A stretch of 64,000 nucleotides of DNA from Peribacillus sp044761665 (GTDB lineage Bacteria > Bacillota > Bacilli > Bacillales > DSM-1321), in assembly GCF_044761665.1 (NCBI RefSeq), contig NZ_JBIWCW010000002.1:186001-250000 (forward strand), given 5' to 3'. Numbering within the stretch: the stretch's first letter is position 1; every line of letters starts with the position of its first letter. Shown here in pieces: positions 1 through 7,909 of this stretch. The notes beneath the pieces were generated by a model, which was given only the letters and a program-made list of their open reading frames with translations, was not told where the DNA came from and ran no database searches. The position numbers were made by a program, and so were the translations under genes.

Positions 1-23
1 TTTTGTTTTTGATGATGGAATGT

Positions 24-42
24 AAAATGATATCATTTTTTT
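24..42 (+). terminator. AT-rich palindrome with T-run, possible terminator of the gene before the window
   Basis: Positions 24-39 form a perfect 16-base palindrome (AAAATGATATCATTTT) followed by three more T. It could be a weak terminator for the gene to the left, which in Bacillus is usually rpoE, or an operator. No coding sequence can be supported in bases 1-60. Confidence 0.35.
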
Positions 43-128
43 ATTTTTACAATGAATACTCGTAAAATGGTAAAAACTATAGATAAGTAAAAGTTAATGT
101 TATTTACGGGAATTTTACTAATTGGCAT

Positions 129-225
129 CCCAGGCATACCCCTCTTACCGTTCAAGCTCTTTTCTTCTAAGAGATAAGAGTGTAAGACCTGGTTTGTTCG
201 TTTATATCTGCCAGAAAAGGCAGAA
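129..225 (+). promoter_or_regulatory. Structured leader upstream of pyrG
   Basis: Three nested pairings can be read: CCAGG (130-134) with CCTGG (188-192), TCTTAC (143-148) with GTAAGA (182-187), and CTCTT (157-161) with AAGAG (169-173). A second hairpin, CTGCC/GGCAG, follows at 208-223. Together they make a compact RNA about 85 nt before the pyrG start. B. subtilis pyrG is controlled by CTP-sensitive reiterative transcription at a GGGC start; I see no GGGC in bases 1-309, so this leader may work differently. No U-tract follows, so it is not a simple terminator. Confidence 0.4.
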
Positions 226-309
226 GGTTCATGAAATCAAGTTGGTCCGGATTTGATTGAAAAAGCAAGAGGACGGCAGTTGACGAAAACATTCATAGGA
301 GGATATGAG

Positions 310-1914
310 ATGACAAAATATATTTTTGTAACGGGTGGAGTAGTTTCCTCTTTGGGAAAAGGGATAACGGCGGCTTCTCTAGGAAGACTTTTAAAAAATA
401 GAGGGTTAAATGTAACGATTCAGAAATTCGACCCTTATATCAATTTGGATCCAGGGACAATGAGCCCTTACCAACATGGTGAAGTATTCGTTACGGATGA
501 TGGCGCAGAAACGGATTTGGACTTAGGTCACTATGAGCGTTTCATTGATATCAATCTTGGTAAACACAGCAATGTGACAACAGGTAAGATTTATTCTACC
601 GTCCTAAGAAAAGAACGTCGCGGAGACTACTTAGGCGGAACTGTCCAAGTTATCCCTCATATTACCAATGAAATCAAAGAACGGGTTTTCCGGTCAGGAA
701 ACGAAACGAATGCTGATATCGTAATCACTGAAATCGGTGGAACGGTCGGGGATATCGAGTCTCTTCCATTCCTTGAAGCCATCCGCCAGATCAAAAGTGA
801 CATTGGAATCAATAACGTTATGTATATTCACTGTACACTTGTTCCTTACATCAAAGCTGCCGGTGAAATGAAAACAAAACCAACACAGCATAGTGTTAAG
901 GAACTGCGTAGTCTTGGTATTCAACCAAATATCATCGTAGCTCGTACTGAAAGACCGATTTCACAAGATATGAAGGATAAAATCGCTTTATTCTGTGATA
1001 TCGATAAGAACTCAGTGATCGAGTGCCTTGATGCAGATACACTATATTCGATTCCTCTTGCCTTGCAAGCACAAAACATGGATCAAATCGTTTGTGACCA
1101 CCTGCAACTAGATTGTGGAGTGGCAGATATGGAAGATTGGAAAGAACTTGTTAAAAAAGTTACTTCTTTGACAAAGAAAACGAAAATTGCCCTTGTCGGA
1201 AAATATGTTGAATTGCAAGATGCCTATCTTTCGGTTGTCGAAGCATTGAAACATGCAGGGTATGCATTTGATGCGGATGTAGAAATCGACTGGATCAATT
1301 CCGAAGATGTAACGAAAGAAAATGTTGCTGAGTTGCTTAAAGATGCAGATGGGATCCTTGTTCCTGGTGGATTTGGAGACCGTGGAATTGAAGGGAAAAT
1401 CGCGGCAACTGAATATGCACGTACGACTAAAACACCATTCTTCGGTATTTGCTTAGGTATGCAATTGGCATCCATCGAATTTGCACGTAATGTTCTAGGT
1501 TTGTCTGAAGCGCATTCTGCCGAAATCAATGCAAAAACGCCAGACCCAATCATTGACCTTCTTCCAGAGCAGAAAGATGTAGAAGATTTGGGCGGTACAT
1601 TACGTCTTGGTCTATATCCATGTAAGCTTATTGAAGGTACAAAAGCCTATGAAGCATATAACGATGAGGTTGTATACGAGCGTCACCGTCATCGTTATGA
1701 ATTTAACAACCATTATCGTCAAGCTATGGAAGAGGCAGGATTCGTCTTTTCTGGTACAAGCCCAGATGGCCGTTTAGTGGAAATCGTGGAACTGAAAGAT
1801 CACCCTTGGTTTGTGGCTTCACAATTCCATCCGGAGTTCATTTCACGTCCTAACCGTCCACAGCCACTTTTCCGTGACTTCATCGGTATGTCTTTAAAAC
1901 ACAATGAAAAATAA
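310..1914 (+). CDS. pyrG: CTP synthase
   Basis: This 534-residue protein makes CTP from UTP using ATP and glutamine, the last step of pyrimidine nucleotide synthesis. The N-terminal synthetase domain opens with MTKYIFVTGGVVSSLGKG, the family hallmark. The C-terminal class I glutamine amidotransferase domain has the nucleophile motif FFGICLGMQ and the late FHPEF His/Glu. The start at 310 is preceded by AGGAGG (298-303); an in-frame upstream extension to 253 lacks a ribosome binding site and family similarity. The length matches the family. A strong terminator follows, so it is probably transcribed alone from the structured leader. Confidence 0.98.
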   Translation: MTKYIFVTGGVVSSLGKGITAASLGRLLKNRGLNVTIQKFDPYINLDPGTMSPYQHGEVFVTDDGAETDLDLGHYERFIDINLGKHSNVTTGKIYSTVLRKERRGDYLGGTVQVIPHITNEIKERVFRSGNETNADIVITEIGGTVGDIESLPFLEAIRQIKSDIGINNVMYIHCTLVPYIKAAGEMKTKPTQHSVKELRSLGIQPNIIVARTERPISQDMKDKIALFCDIDKNSVIECLDADTLYSIPLALQAQNMDQIVCDHLQLDCGVADMEDWKELVKKVTSLTKKTKIALVGKYVELQDAYLSVVEALKHAGYAFDADVEIDWINSEDVTKENVAELLKDADGILVPGGFGDRGIEGKIAATEYARTTKTPFFGICLGMQLASIEFARNVLGLSEAHSAEINAKTPDPIIDLLPEQKDVEDLGGTLRLGLYPCKLIEGTKAYEAYNDEVVYERHRHRYEFNNHYRQAMEEAGFVFSGTSPDGRLVEIVELKDHPWFVASQFHPEFISRPNRPQPLFRDFIGMSLKHNEK

Positions 1915-1921
1915 TAAGATT

Positions 1922-1949
1922 AAAAAAACAGCCATTGGCTGTTTTTTTT
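1922..1949. terminator. Bidirectional terminator between pyrG and ywjG
   Basis: A-rich flank, an AACAGC/GCTGTT stem with loop CATTG, then a T-run. Because the A-run and T-run are symmetrical it can serve pyrG on the plus strand and ywjG on the minus strand. Confidence 0.85.
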
Positions 1950-1962
1950 ATGCGTAAATGAG

Positions 1963-2499
1963 TCATTCTCCCGATTCATCTTCATATTCGTGGATGATTT
2001 CTTCCACTGTGAATTTAATCCCATAATAAGCAAAAAGAGCAGCGATGAGAGTGGGATAACCAAAACGATTTCCCGTTTCGTCGGGTATCAATCCACGTTG
2101 AATACGCAAATCAATATGGACATCCGCGAGCTCCACAAGTGTGTCTTTTTCAGATTGAACACCTGTGGATACGGCAACAAAAGGTATGTCCAACTGCAAA
2201 AGCCGGTGCCCGAGCTTAATGGCTTCCGGATCGTTTGAATGACGGCTGAATAAAAGAAGTCGATCTTCTCGGGATATTACAGCGTCATCGGTGTATCTTT
2301 TAGCTTTTGGAAAGGGTTCTTCGCCATCCATGCTTTCTGCCACAACCCCTTGCATTTCACCGAATCCATGGATGAAAACAGACCCATCTCCCACCACGGC
2401 CTGAGCTAACAGGCGTCCGGCGTCCTCCATTTCGAAAGAATCCATTTCCATGATTTTTTTGAATACACCACTTAACTGTGTAGAAAATATCTTCAACAT
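1963..2499 (-). CDS. ywjG: DUF2529 family protein YwjG
   Basis: A 178-residue protein of the DUF2529 (YwjG) family, which lies between pyrG and spo0F in many Bacillus genomes. The segment GSVFIHGFGEMQG near residue 39 and the following LLLFSRHSND region look like a nucleotide-sugar (SIS-like) fold; this is inference, and no reaction is known to me. The start is preceded on the minus strand by AAAGGAG. It is the only leftward gene in the first 46 kb, and its upstream region is shared with spo0F. Confidence 0.85.
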   Translation of the reverse strand: MLKIFSTQLSGVFKKIMEMDSFEMEDAGRLLAQAVVGDGSVFIHGFGEMQGVVAESMDGEEPFPKAKRYTDDAVISREDRLLLFSRHSNDPEAIKLGHRLLQLDIPFVAVSTGVQSEKDTLVELADVHIDLRIQRGLIPDETGNRFGYPTLIAALFAYYGIKFTVEEIIHEYEDESGE

Positions 2500-2631
2500 A
2501 TTTAGGAACTCCTTTAAAAATAGTATCCTTATTATAAAGGACTTTCTACTCCTTTAACAGGTTTCGTGATGTTTCAGATTATCATGGGGCAGGAAGGTTA
2601 TCTGAAAATAAAAAATCAATTTACCCTTATA

Positions 2632-2660
2632 GCAGGAATTTTGTTACAATTATTGAATAT
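2632..2660 (+). promoter_or_regulatory. Sigma-H promoter of spo0F
   Basis: GCAGGAATT (2632-2640), an 11-base spacer, then ATTGAATAT (2652-2660) fit the sigma-H consensus RnAGGAwWW-N11-12-RnnGAATww. B. subtilis spo0F is known to be sigma-H and Spo0A dependent. I saw no convincing Spo0A box; TTGTCAT at 2691 is only a partial match. Confidence 0.75.
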
Positions 2661-2781
2661 GAACATAGAAGAAACAAACCTCTAGGAACTTTGTCATCTA
2701 GTTTTAATTAATCGCCCATTAAGAGGGGTAAATTATACTGTTTCATTTCCACAATACAAATAGAAGAACAGAGGTGGCTAA

Positions 2782-3153
2782 ATGTCAGGGAAAATATTAA
2801 TTGTCGATGACCAGTTTGGGATTCGCATTTTATTGAACGAGGTCTTACATAAAGCAGGATATGAAACGTTTCAAGCTGCAAATGGCATTCAAGCTTTAGA
2901 AGTTCTTAATAATGATTCACCTGATCTTGTTTTATTGGATATGAAGATTCCTGGAATGGATGGAATAGAGATTTTAAAGCGCATGAAAGCGGTCAATCCC
3001 GACATTCGTGTCATTATCATGACGGCATATGGAGAGCTAGATATGATACAAGAAGCAAAAGATTTAGGGGCCATGACACATTTTGCAAAGCCTTTTGACA
3101 TCGATGATATCAGAAATGCTGTCCGTGAATATTTACCCATTCAATCTAGTTGA
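2782..3153 (+). CDS. spo0F: Sporulation phosphorelay response regulator Spo0F
   Basis: A 123-residue stand-alone receiver domain that takes phosphate from the sporulation kinases and passes it to Spo0B, and so to Spo0A. The receiver signature is complete: acidic pair D9-D10, phosphoacceptor D53 in LLDMK, T81 and K103 in the AKPF motif. There is no output domain, as in the family. The ribosome binding site AGAGGTGG lies just ahead. Its position between ywjG and fbaA, the sigma-H promoter and a following terminator all match B. subtilis. Confidence 0.97.
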   Translation: MSGKILIVDDQFGIRILLNEVLHKAGYETFQAANGIQALEVLNNDSPDLVLLDMKIPGMDGIEILKRMKAVNPDIRVIIMTAYGELDMIQEAKDLGAMTHFAKPFDIDDIRNAVREYLPIQSS

Positions 3154-3191
3154 CTAGCTTTTTGAATCTTTACTCTCAATAAAGAAGCGCC

Positions 3192-3226
3192 ACGGCAATC
3201 TTCTACTAAGATATGCCGTTTTTTTA
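3192..3226 (+). terminator. Rho-independent terminator after spo0F
   Basis: ACGGCA-ATCTT pairs with AAGAT-A-TGCCGT with one bulged A, loop CTACT, then seven T. Confidence 0.88.
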
Positions 3227-3275
3227 GTGATAAGCTTTGATGATATGGTGAATTTGTTGCTGTTTTTTTCATGTA

Positions 3276-3304
3276 TTGATATGCTAAACAAGTAGAGATA
3301 TTCT
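3276..3304 (+). promoter_or_regulatory. Sigma-A promoter of fbaA
   Basis: TTGATA (3276-3281), 17-base spacer, TATTCT (3299-3304). It lies after the spo0F terminator and about 80 nt before the fbaA start. Confidence 0.65.
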
Positions 3305-3392
3305 GGTTATCACGTGTATGATGCTTACGATTACGGGAATATCTAGATAGAAACCACTTTAAACAATACATTCATTATTAGGAGGAAATCAA

Positions 3393-4250
3393 ATGCCTTT
3401 AGTTTCCATGAAAGATATGCTGAATAAAGCTCTTGATGAAAAGTATGCAGTAGGTCAATTTAACATTAACAACCTGGAGTGGACGCAGGCAATTCTTGCT
3501 GCTTCAGAAGAAGAAAAATCTCCGGTCATTCTTGGTGTCTCTGAAGGGGCTGCCCGTCACATGGGTGGATTCAAAACAACTGTGATGATGGTTCAAGGTT
3601 TAATGGAAGATATGAAAATCACAGTTCCTGTGGCTATCCACCTTGACCATGGTTCTAGTTTTGATAAGTGTAAAGAAGCTATCGAGGCTGGTTTCACTTC
3701 AGTAATGATCGATGCTTCCCATCACCCAATCGAAGAGAATATTGAAACGACTAAGAAGGTTGTGGAATATGCTCACGCACGTAATGTTTCAGTTGAGGCT
3801 GAAGTAGGAACAGTAGGTGGACAAGAAGACGACGTCATCGCCGACGGTGTTGTATATGCAGACCCGAAGGAATGTGAACTTCTTGTTAAGGAAACGGATG
3901 TAGACTGCTTTGCTCCAGCATTGGGTTCTGTTCATGGTCCTTATAAAGGAGAACCGAACCTTGGATATAAAGAAATGGAAGAGGTTCGTGATTTAACGAA
4001 AAAACCGCTTGTTTTGCATGGCGGTACAGGCATTCCGACAAAAGATATCCAAAAAGCAATTTCACTTGGGACATCAAAAATTAATGTGAATACAGAAAAT
4101 CAAATTGTTTTCACGAAAGCTGTTCGTGAAGTTTTAAATAGCAATGCAGAAGTATACGATCCACGTAAATTCATAGGACCTGGCCGTGAAGCAATTAAGG
4201 CAACCGTCATTGGTAAAATTCGCGAATTTGGTTCAAATAATAAAGCTTAA
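3393..4250 (+). CDS. fbaA: Class II fructose-1,6-bisphosphate aldolase
   Basis: This 285-residue zinc-dependent aldolase splits fructose-1,6-bisphosphate to dihydroxyacetone phosphate and glyceraldehyde-3-phosphate. The N-terminal YAVGQFNINN and the HLDHG motif are present, with D85 as probable catalytic acid and H86 as zinc ligand; later GSVHGPY and LHGGTG phosphate-binding segments are intact. The start is preceded by AGGAGG. The length equals that of B. subtilis FbaA. It has its own promoter and is followed by tal, also of sugar phosphate metabolism. Confidence 0.97.
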   Translation: MPLVSMKDMLNKALDEKYAVGQFNINNLEWTQAILAASEEEKSPVILGVSEGAARHMGGFKTTVMMVQGLMEDMKITVPVAIHLDHGSSFDKCKEAIEAGFTSVMIDASHHPIEENIETTKKVVEYAHARNVSVEAEVGTVGGQEDDVIADGVVYADPKECELLVKETDVDCFAPALGSVHGPYKGEPNLGYKEMEEVRDLTKKPLVLHGGTGIPTKDIQKAISLGTSKINVNTENQIVFTKAVREVLNSNAEVYDPRKFIGPGREAIKATVIGKIREFGSNNKA

Positions 4251-4272
4251 CTTGTTAAAAAGGGTCCTTTGT

Positions 4273-4297
4273 CCATCAGAGATTCATTCTCTGATGG
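4273..4297 (+). other. Perfect hairpin without U-tract between fbaA and tal
   Basis: CCATCAGAGA (4273-4282) pairs perfectly with TCTCTGATGG (4288-4297) around a 5-base loop. The following bases CAATATAG contain no T-run, so this is not a standard terminator. A processing or 3'-end stabilising role for fbaA mRNA is possible. Confidence 0.6.
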
Positions 4298-4389
4298 CAA
4301 TATAGGGATATGGCGGCATTGCTCTTCATTTTTAGAACAATTAGAATTTAGAGTGCGAGCACCCAAATTTATTACATATGGAGGAACTT

Positions 4390-5040
4390 ATGAAATTCTT
4401 TATCGATACAGCTAATATGGAAGAAATTAGACAAGCTTATGAACTAGGTGTTTTAGGAGGGGTTACGACTAACCCATCCCTTGTTGCAAGAGAAAAAGGC
4501 GTTTCTTTTCATGACCGTTTAAAAGAAATTACAAGCCTTGTACAGGAATCTGTTTCTGCAGAAGTCATCGCACTTGATTTTGAGGGAATGATGGAAGAAG
4601 CGAAAGAACTTGTTGCGATTGCACCAAATATTACGATCAAGGTGCCGATGACTCCGGACGGTTTGAAAGCTGTTGCAGCTTTAACGAAACAAGGGGTTAA
4701 AACGAACGTCACTCTTATTTTCAGTGCGAACCAAGCGCTGTTAGCGGCTAGAGCAGGAGCAACCTATGTGTCTCCGTTCTTGGGACGTTTAGATGATATC
4801 GGTCAAAATGGATTGGACTTAATCTCCGACATAGCGGATATCTTTACGATTCATGGGATTCAATCAGAGATCATCGCGGCTTCAATTCGCCATCCAATGC
4901 ACATTACACAAGCTGCGCTTAATGGAGCACATATTGCAACGATTCCTTACAAAGTATTGATGCAATTATTCCATCATCCTTTAACTGATAAAGGGATTGA
5001 AGCGTTCTTGAAGGACTGGAACTCTCGTACTGAAGCATAA
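4390..5040 (+). CDS. tal: Transaldolase, small TalC/FSA-type
   Basis: A 216-residue TIM-barrel enzyme of the non-oxidative pentose phosphate pathway, moving a dihydroxyacetone unit between sugar phosphates. MKFFIDTANMEEI at the start, GGVTTNPSL and the Schiff-base lysine K84 in ITIKVPMT are typical of the short transaldolase/fructose-6-phosphate aldolase subfamily. The start at 4390 follows GGAGG (4380-4384); an in-frame ATG at 4378 overlaps that site and is less likely. The gene corresponds to B. subtilis ywjH. Sequence alone does not strictly separate transaldolase from fructose-6-phosphate aldolase activity. Confidence 0.93.
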   Translation: MKFFIDTANMEEIRQAYELGVLGGVTTNPSLVAREKGVSFHDRLKEITSLVQESVSAEVIALDFEGMMEEAKELVAIAPNITIKVPMTPDGLKAVAALTKQGVKTNVTLIFSANQALLAARAGATYVSPFLGRLDDIGQNGLDLISDIADIFTIHGIQSEIIAASIRHPMHITQAALNGAHIATIPYKVLMQLFHHPLTDKGIEAFLKDWNSRTEA

Positions 5041-5253
5041 TGAACCCTGACGCTAAGGGCTTAACACTGCATGTATGGATTGAAAAAGAAAAAAATTAGA
5101 AATTTTTCTCATTTTTCTACATGACTTTTCTATTTTTGTGTAAACTAAGAAACTAGATAGTGAATGTTGTCGGATTACGCAATTTTCTTGTGGTAAATTA
5201 TTACTTTTTTGAAATACTGCTTCTTGAGTGCTTAGCGTGGAAGGGAGTTCATT

Positions 5254-6537
5254 ATGGAAAAACTTAAAATTGCCGGTGGCTATCCTTTAAAGGGGACCAT
5301 TCGAGTCAGTGGTGCGAAAAACAGTGCAGTGGCTTTAATTCCTGCGACGATTCTGGCAGATTCTCCAGTAACGATAGAAGGCTTGCCGGATATCTCTGAT
5401 GTAGAAATGCTAAAAGAGTTAATGGAGGAAATTGGCGGTGAGGTCGTTTTTAACGATGGGGAAATGACTGTAGACCCGAGCAAGATGATTTCTATGCCTC
5501 TGCCTAATGGTAAAGTAAAAAAATTACGTGCCTCCTATTATTTGATGGGCGCGATGCTCGGGAAATTTAAAAAGGCTGTGATTGGACTGCCTGGAGGCTG
5601 CCATTTAGGGCCACGTCCAATTGACCAGCATATTAAAGGGTTTGAAGCACTTGGGGCACAAGTGACGAATGAACAAGGTGCCATTTATTTAAGAGCAGAC
5701 GAGCTACGTGGTGCCCGTATCTATTTGGATGTAGTCAGTGTCGGGGCTACGATTAATATCATGCTTGCCGCTGTCTTGGCAAAAGGGCGGACCGTTATTG
5801 AAAATGCCGCAAAAGAGCCGGAAATAATTGATGTGGCTACTTTGTTAACCAATATGGGAGCGAAGATCAAGGGTGCAGGAACCGATATCATCCGGATTGA
5901 TGGTGTAGATAGCCTTCACGGGTGCAAACATACTATCATACCTGATCGTATAGAAGCGGGAACATTCATGATTTTAGCTGCAGCAGTTGGCGAGGGGATA
6001 CTGATTGATAACGTCATTCCCCAACATTTAGAATCGCTGACTTCCAAACTGCGAGAGATGGGCGTCAGCATCGAGGCCGGAGATGACCAGGTGTTCGTGG
6101 CCCCGGGGCAGGAGTTGAAATCTGTGGATATCAAGACTTTGGTCTATCCTGGATTCCCGACAGACTTGCAACAGCCTTTTACATCCCTGTTAACGAAGGC
6201 GAGCGGTTCAAGCATGGTGACTGATACGATTTACGGAGCACGCTTTAAGCATATAGACGAATTACGACGCATGGATGCAAAGATTAAATCGGAAGGTAGG
6301 ACGGGTATCGTTAATGGACCGGTCCAACTTCATGGGGCAAAGGTCAAGGCAAGTGATTTGCGTGCAGGAGCCGCTTTGGTTATTGCCGGTTTAATGGCAG
6401 AAGGAATAACGGAAGTGACGGGTCTTGAACATATAGATCGAGGATATAGTCATCTTGTAGAGAAACTTTCTGGTTTAGGTGCAACGATCTGGCGTGAAGA
6501 AATGACAGAAGAAGAAGTGGAGCAGCTGAAAAGCTGA
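5254..6537 (+). CDS. murAB: UDP-N-acetylglucosamine 1-carboxyvinyltransferase, second paralogue
   Basis: This 427-residue enzyme transfers enolpyruvate from phosphoenolpyruvate to UDP-GlcNAc, the first committed step of peptidoglycan synthesis. K22 in SGAKNS and the fosfomycin-target cysteine C116 in LPGGCHLGPRPID are present. It is the paralogue found beside glpX and rho in Bacillus (MurAB/MurZ); the other copy, murAA, is at 44377. In the active-site loop it reads HLGPRP where MurAA reads AIGSRP. The ribosome binding site is AAGGGAG. Confidence 0.95.
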   Translation: MEKLKIAGGYPLKGTIRVSGAKNSAVALIPATILADSPVTIEGLPDISDVEMLKELMEEIGGEVVFNDGEMTVDPSKMISMPLPNGKVKKLRASYYLMGAMLGKFKKAVIGLPGGCHLGPRPIDQHIKGFEALGAQVTNEQGAIYLRADELRGARIYLDVVSVGATINIMLAAVLAKGRTVIENAAKEPEIIDVATLLTNMGAKIKGAGTDIIRIDGVDSLHGCKHTIIPDRIEAGTFMILAAAVGEGILIDNVIPQHLESLTSKLREMGVSIEAGDDQVFVAPGQELKSVDIKTLVYPGFPTDLQQPFTSLLTKASGSSMVTDTIYGARFKHIDELRRMDAKIKSEGRTGIVNGPVQLHGAKVKASDLRAGAALVIAGLMAEGITEVTGLEHIDRGYSHLVEKLSGLGATIWREEMTEEEVEQLKS

Positions 6538-6634
6538 TCCATTTCTTCTTGTCTGACTGTGTTACATTATATGCTCTAATGTGCTATACTATTAGATAAA
6601 TAAAACATGTGTGCACATTGAGGGGGAACGAGAA

Positions 6635-7597
6635 ATGGAAAGAAGTTTGTCGATGGAGCTTGTCCGTGTAACTGAAGCGGCTGCTCTTGCATCTGCGCGT
6701 TGGATGGGTAGAGGAAAGAAAGAAGAAGCGGATGACGCGGCAACAACGGCGATGAGGGATGTTTTTAATAGCATACCCATGCAAGGTACGGTCGTTATCG
6801 GTGAAGGGGAAATGGACGAAGCACCCATGCTTTATATCGGTGAGAAACTTGGTACAGGCCTTGGGCCATTAGTGGATGTAGCGGTCGATCCTTTAGAAGG
6901 AACGAATATCGTTGCATCAGGCGGATGGAATGCACTAGCCGTTTTGGCTGTTGCCGATCAAGGGAACTTGTTGCATGCTCCTGATATGTATATGGATAAA
7001 ATTGCCGTCGGCCCTGAAGCGGTAGGCCTGATCGATATCAATGCATCCGTATTAGATAACCTTAAGGCTGTTGCCAAAGCGAAAAATAAGGATATTCAAG
7101 ACGTTGTAGCTACGGTCTTGAATCGTCAACGCCACGCTAAAATCATCGAAGAACTTCGTGATGCGGGTGCCCGTATCAAGTTGATCAACGATGGAGATGT
7201 AGCCGGTGCCATTAATACGGCTTTCGATCATACGGGTGTAGATATTTTATTCGGATCAGGTGGAGCTCCTGAGGGAGTTATTTCTGCTGTAGCTTTAAAG
7301 TGTCTTGGAGGAGAAATCCAAGGTAAGCTCCTTCCTCAAAGTGAAGAAGAAGTAAAACGCTGTGGGAAAATGGGACTTGATCTAGGGAAAGTCTTGAGAA
7401 TGGAAGATCTTGTGCGTGGTGACGATGCAATTTTCGCTGCGACAGGCGTAACGGATGGAGAACTTCTTCGCGGTGTTCAATTTAAGGCGCACCATGGTGA
7501 AACTCAATCAGTGGTCATGCGTGCCAAGTCAGGAACGGTCCGTTTCATTGATGGACGACATGTTCTGAAAATGAAGCCAAACGGCTTAATCGGATAA
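6635..7597 (+). CDS. glpX: Class II fructose-1,6-bisphosphatase
   Basis: A 320-residue GlpX-type phosphatase hydrolysing fructose-1,6-bisphosphate to fructose-6-phosphate in gluconeogenesis. Lithium-sensitive phosphatase motifs are visible: GEGEMDEAPM, DPLEGTN and FGSGGAPEGV. The start at 6635 follows GAGGGGG; an upstream in-frame ATG at 6611 lacks a ribosome binding site. It is the equivalent of B. subtilis ywjI and sits in the same order, murAB-glpX-rho. A terminator follows at once. Confidence 0.95.
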   Translation: MERSLSMELVRVTEAAALASARWMGRGKKEEADDAATTAMRDVFNSIPMQGTVVIGEGEMDEAPMLYIGEKLGTGLGPLVDVAVDPLEGTNIVASGGWNALAVLAVADQGNLLHAPDMYMDKIAVGPEAVGLIDINASVLDNLKAVAKAKNKDIQDVVATVLNRQRHAKIIEELRDAGARIKLINDGDVAGAINTAFDHTGVDILFGSGGAPEGVISAVALKCLGGEIQGKLLPQSEEEVKRCGKMGLDLGKVLRMEDLVRGDDAIFAATGVTDGELLRGVQFKAHHGETQSVVMRAKSGTVRFIDGRHVLKMKPNGLIG

Positions 7598-7624
7598 GAC
7601 TCACTTATTTTAAATAGCTACTGG

Positions 7625-7660
7625 GAAAGCGGGCGTGTGTCAATGCACGCTTTCTCTTTT
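7625..7660 (+). terminator. Rho-independent terminator after glpX
   Basis: GAAAGCG (7625-7631) pairs with CGCTTTC (7648-7654), with an inner GCGTG/CACGC alternative, followed by TCTTTT. Confidence 0.75.
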
Positions 7661-7672
7661 AAAAAAATTAAG

Positions 7673-7701
7673 TTGAATAATTCATTTAAAAAAAGTAAAA
7701 T
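7673..7701 (+). promoter_or_regulatory. Sigma-A promoter and start of the rho leader
   Basis: TTGAAT (7673-7678), 17-base spacer, TAAAAT (7696-7701). It predicts a leader of about 200 nt before rho. Apart from this the 312-base gap holds only the glpX terminator and pyrimidine-rich sequence (about 7733-7865). Confidence 0.6.
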
Positions 7702-7909
7702 AAAGCTTGTTCTACTAATGGACTTTAATCTGCCCTTTCACTCCAAACTTCAAGAAGCCTTCAAATAATTTTCTTCTTTACATGTAAAATGTATCATCCT
7801 TTCTACGAAAACTCTGGTCGGGTACATGGATTGTAGTTTCTCTTCCATCTAACAAACCAATCCTTTTTCAGTATGGGTGAAAACGTTTAATTAATAAAAG
7901 TGTGGTGTC

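Noticed and set aside
694..924. Leftward open frame inside pyrG and similar antisense frames elsewhere
   Set aside because: They lie fully within well-supported genes, have no ribosome binding sites and no recognisable protein features.
5050..5238. ACGCTAAG (5050-5057) and CTTAGCGT (5231-5238) as a regulatory stem before murAB
   Set aside because: Exact 8-bp pairing, but the loop of over 170 nt and the short stem make it likely chance.
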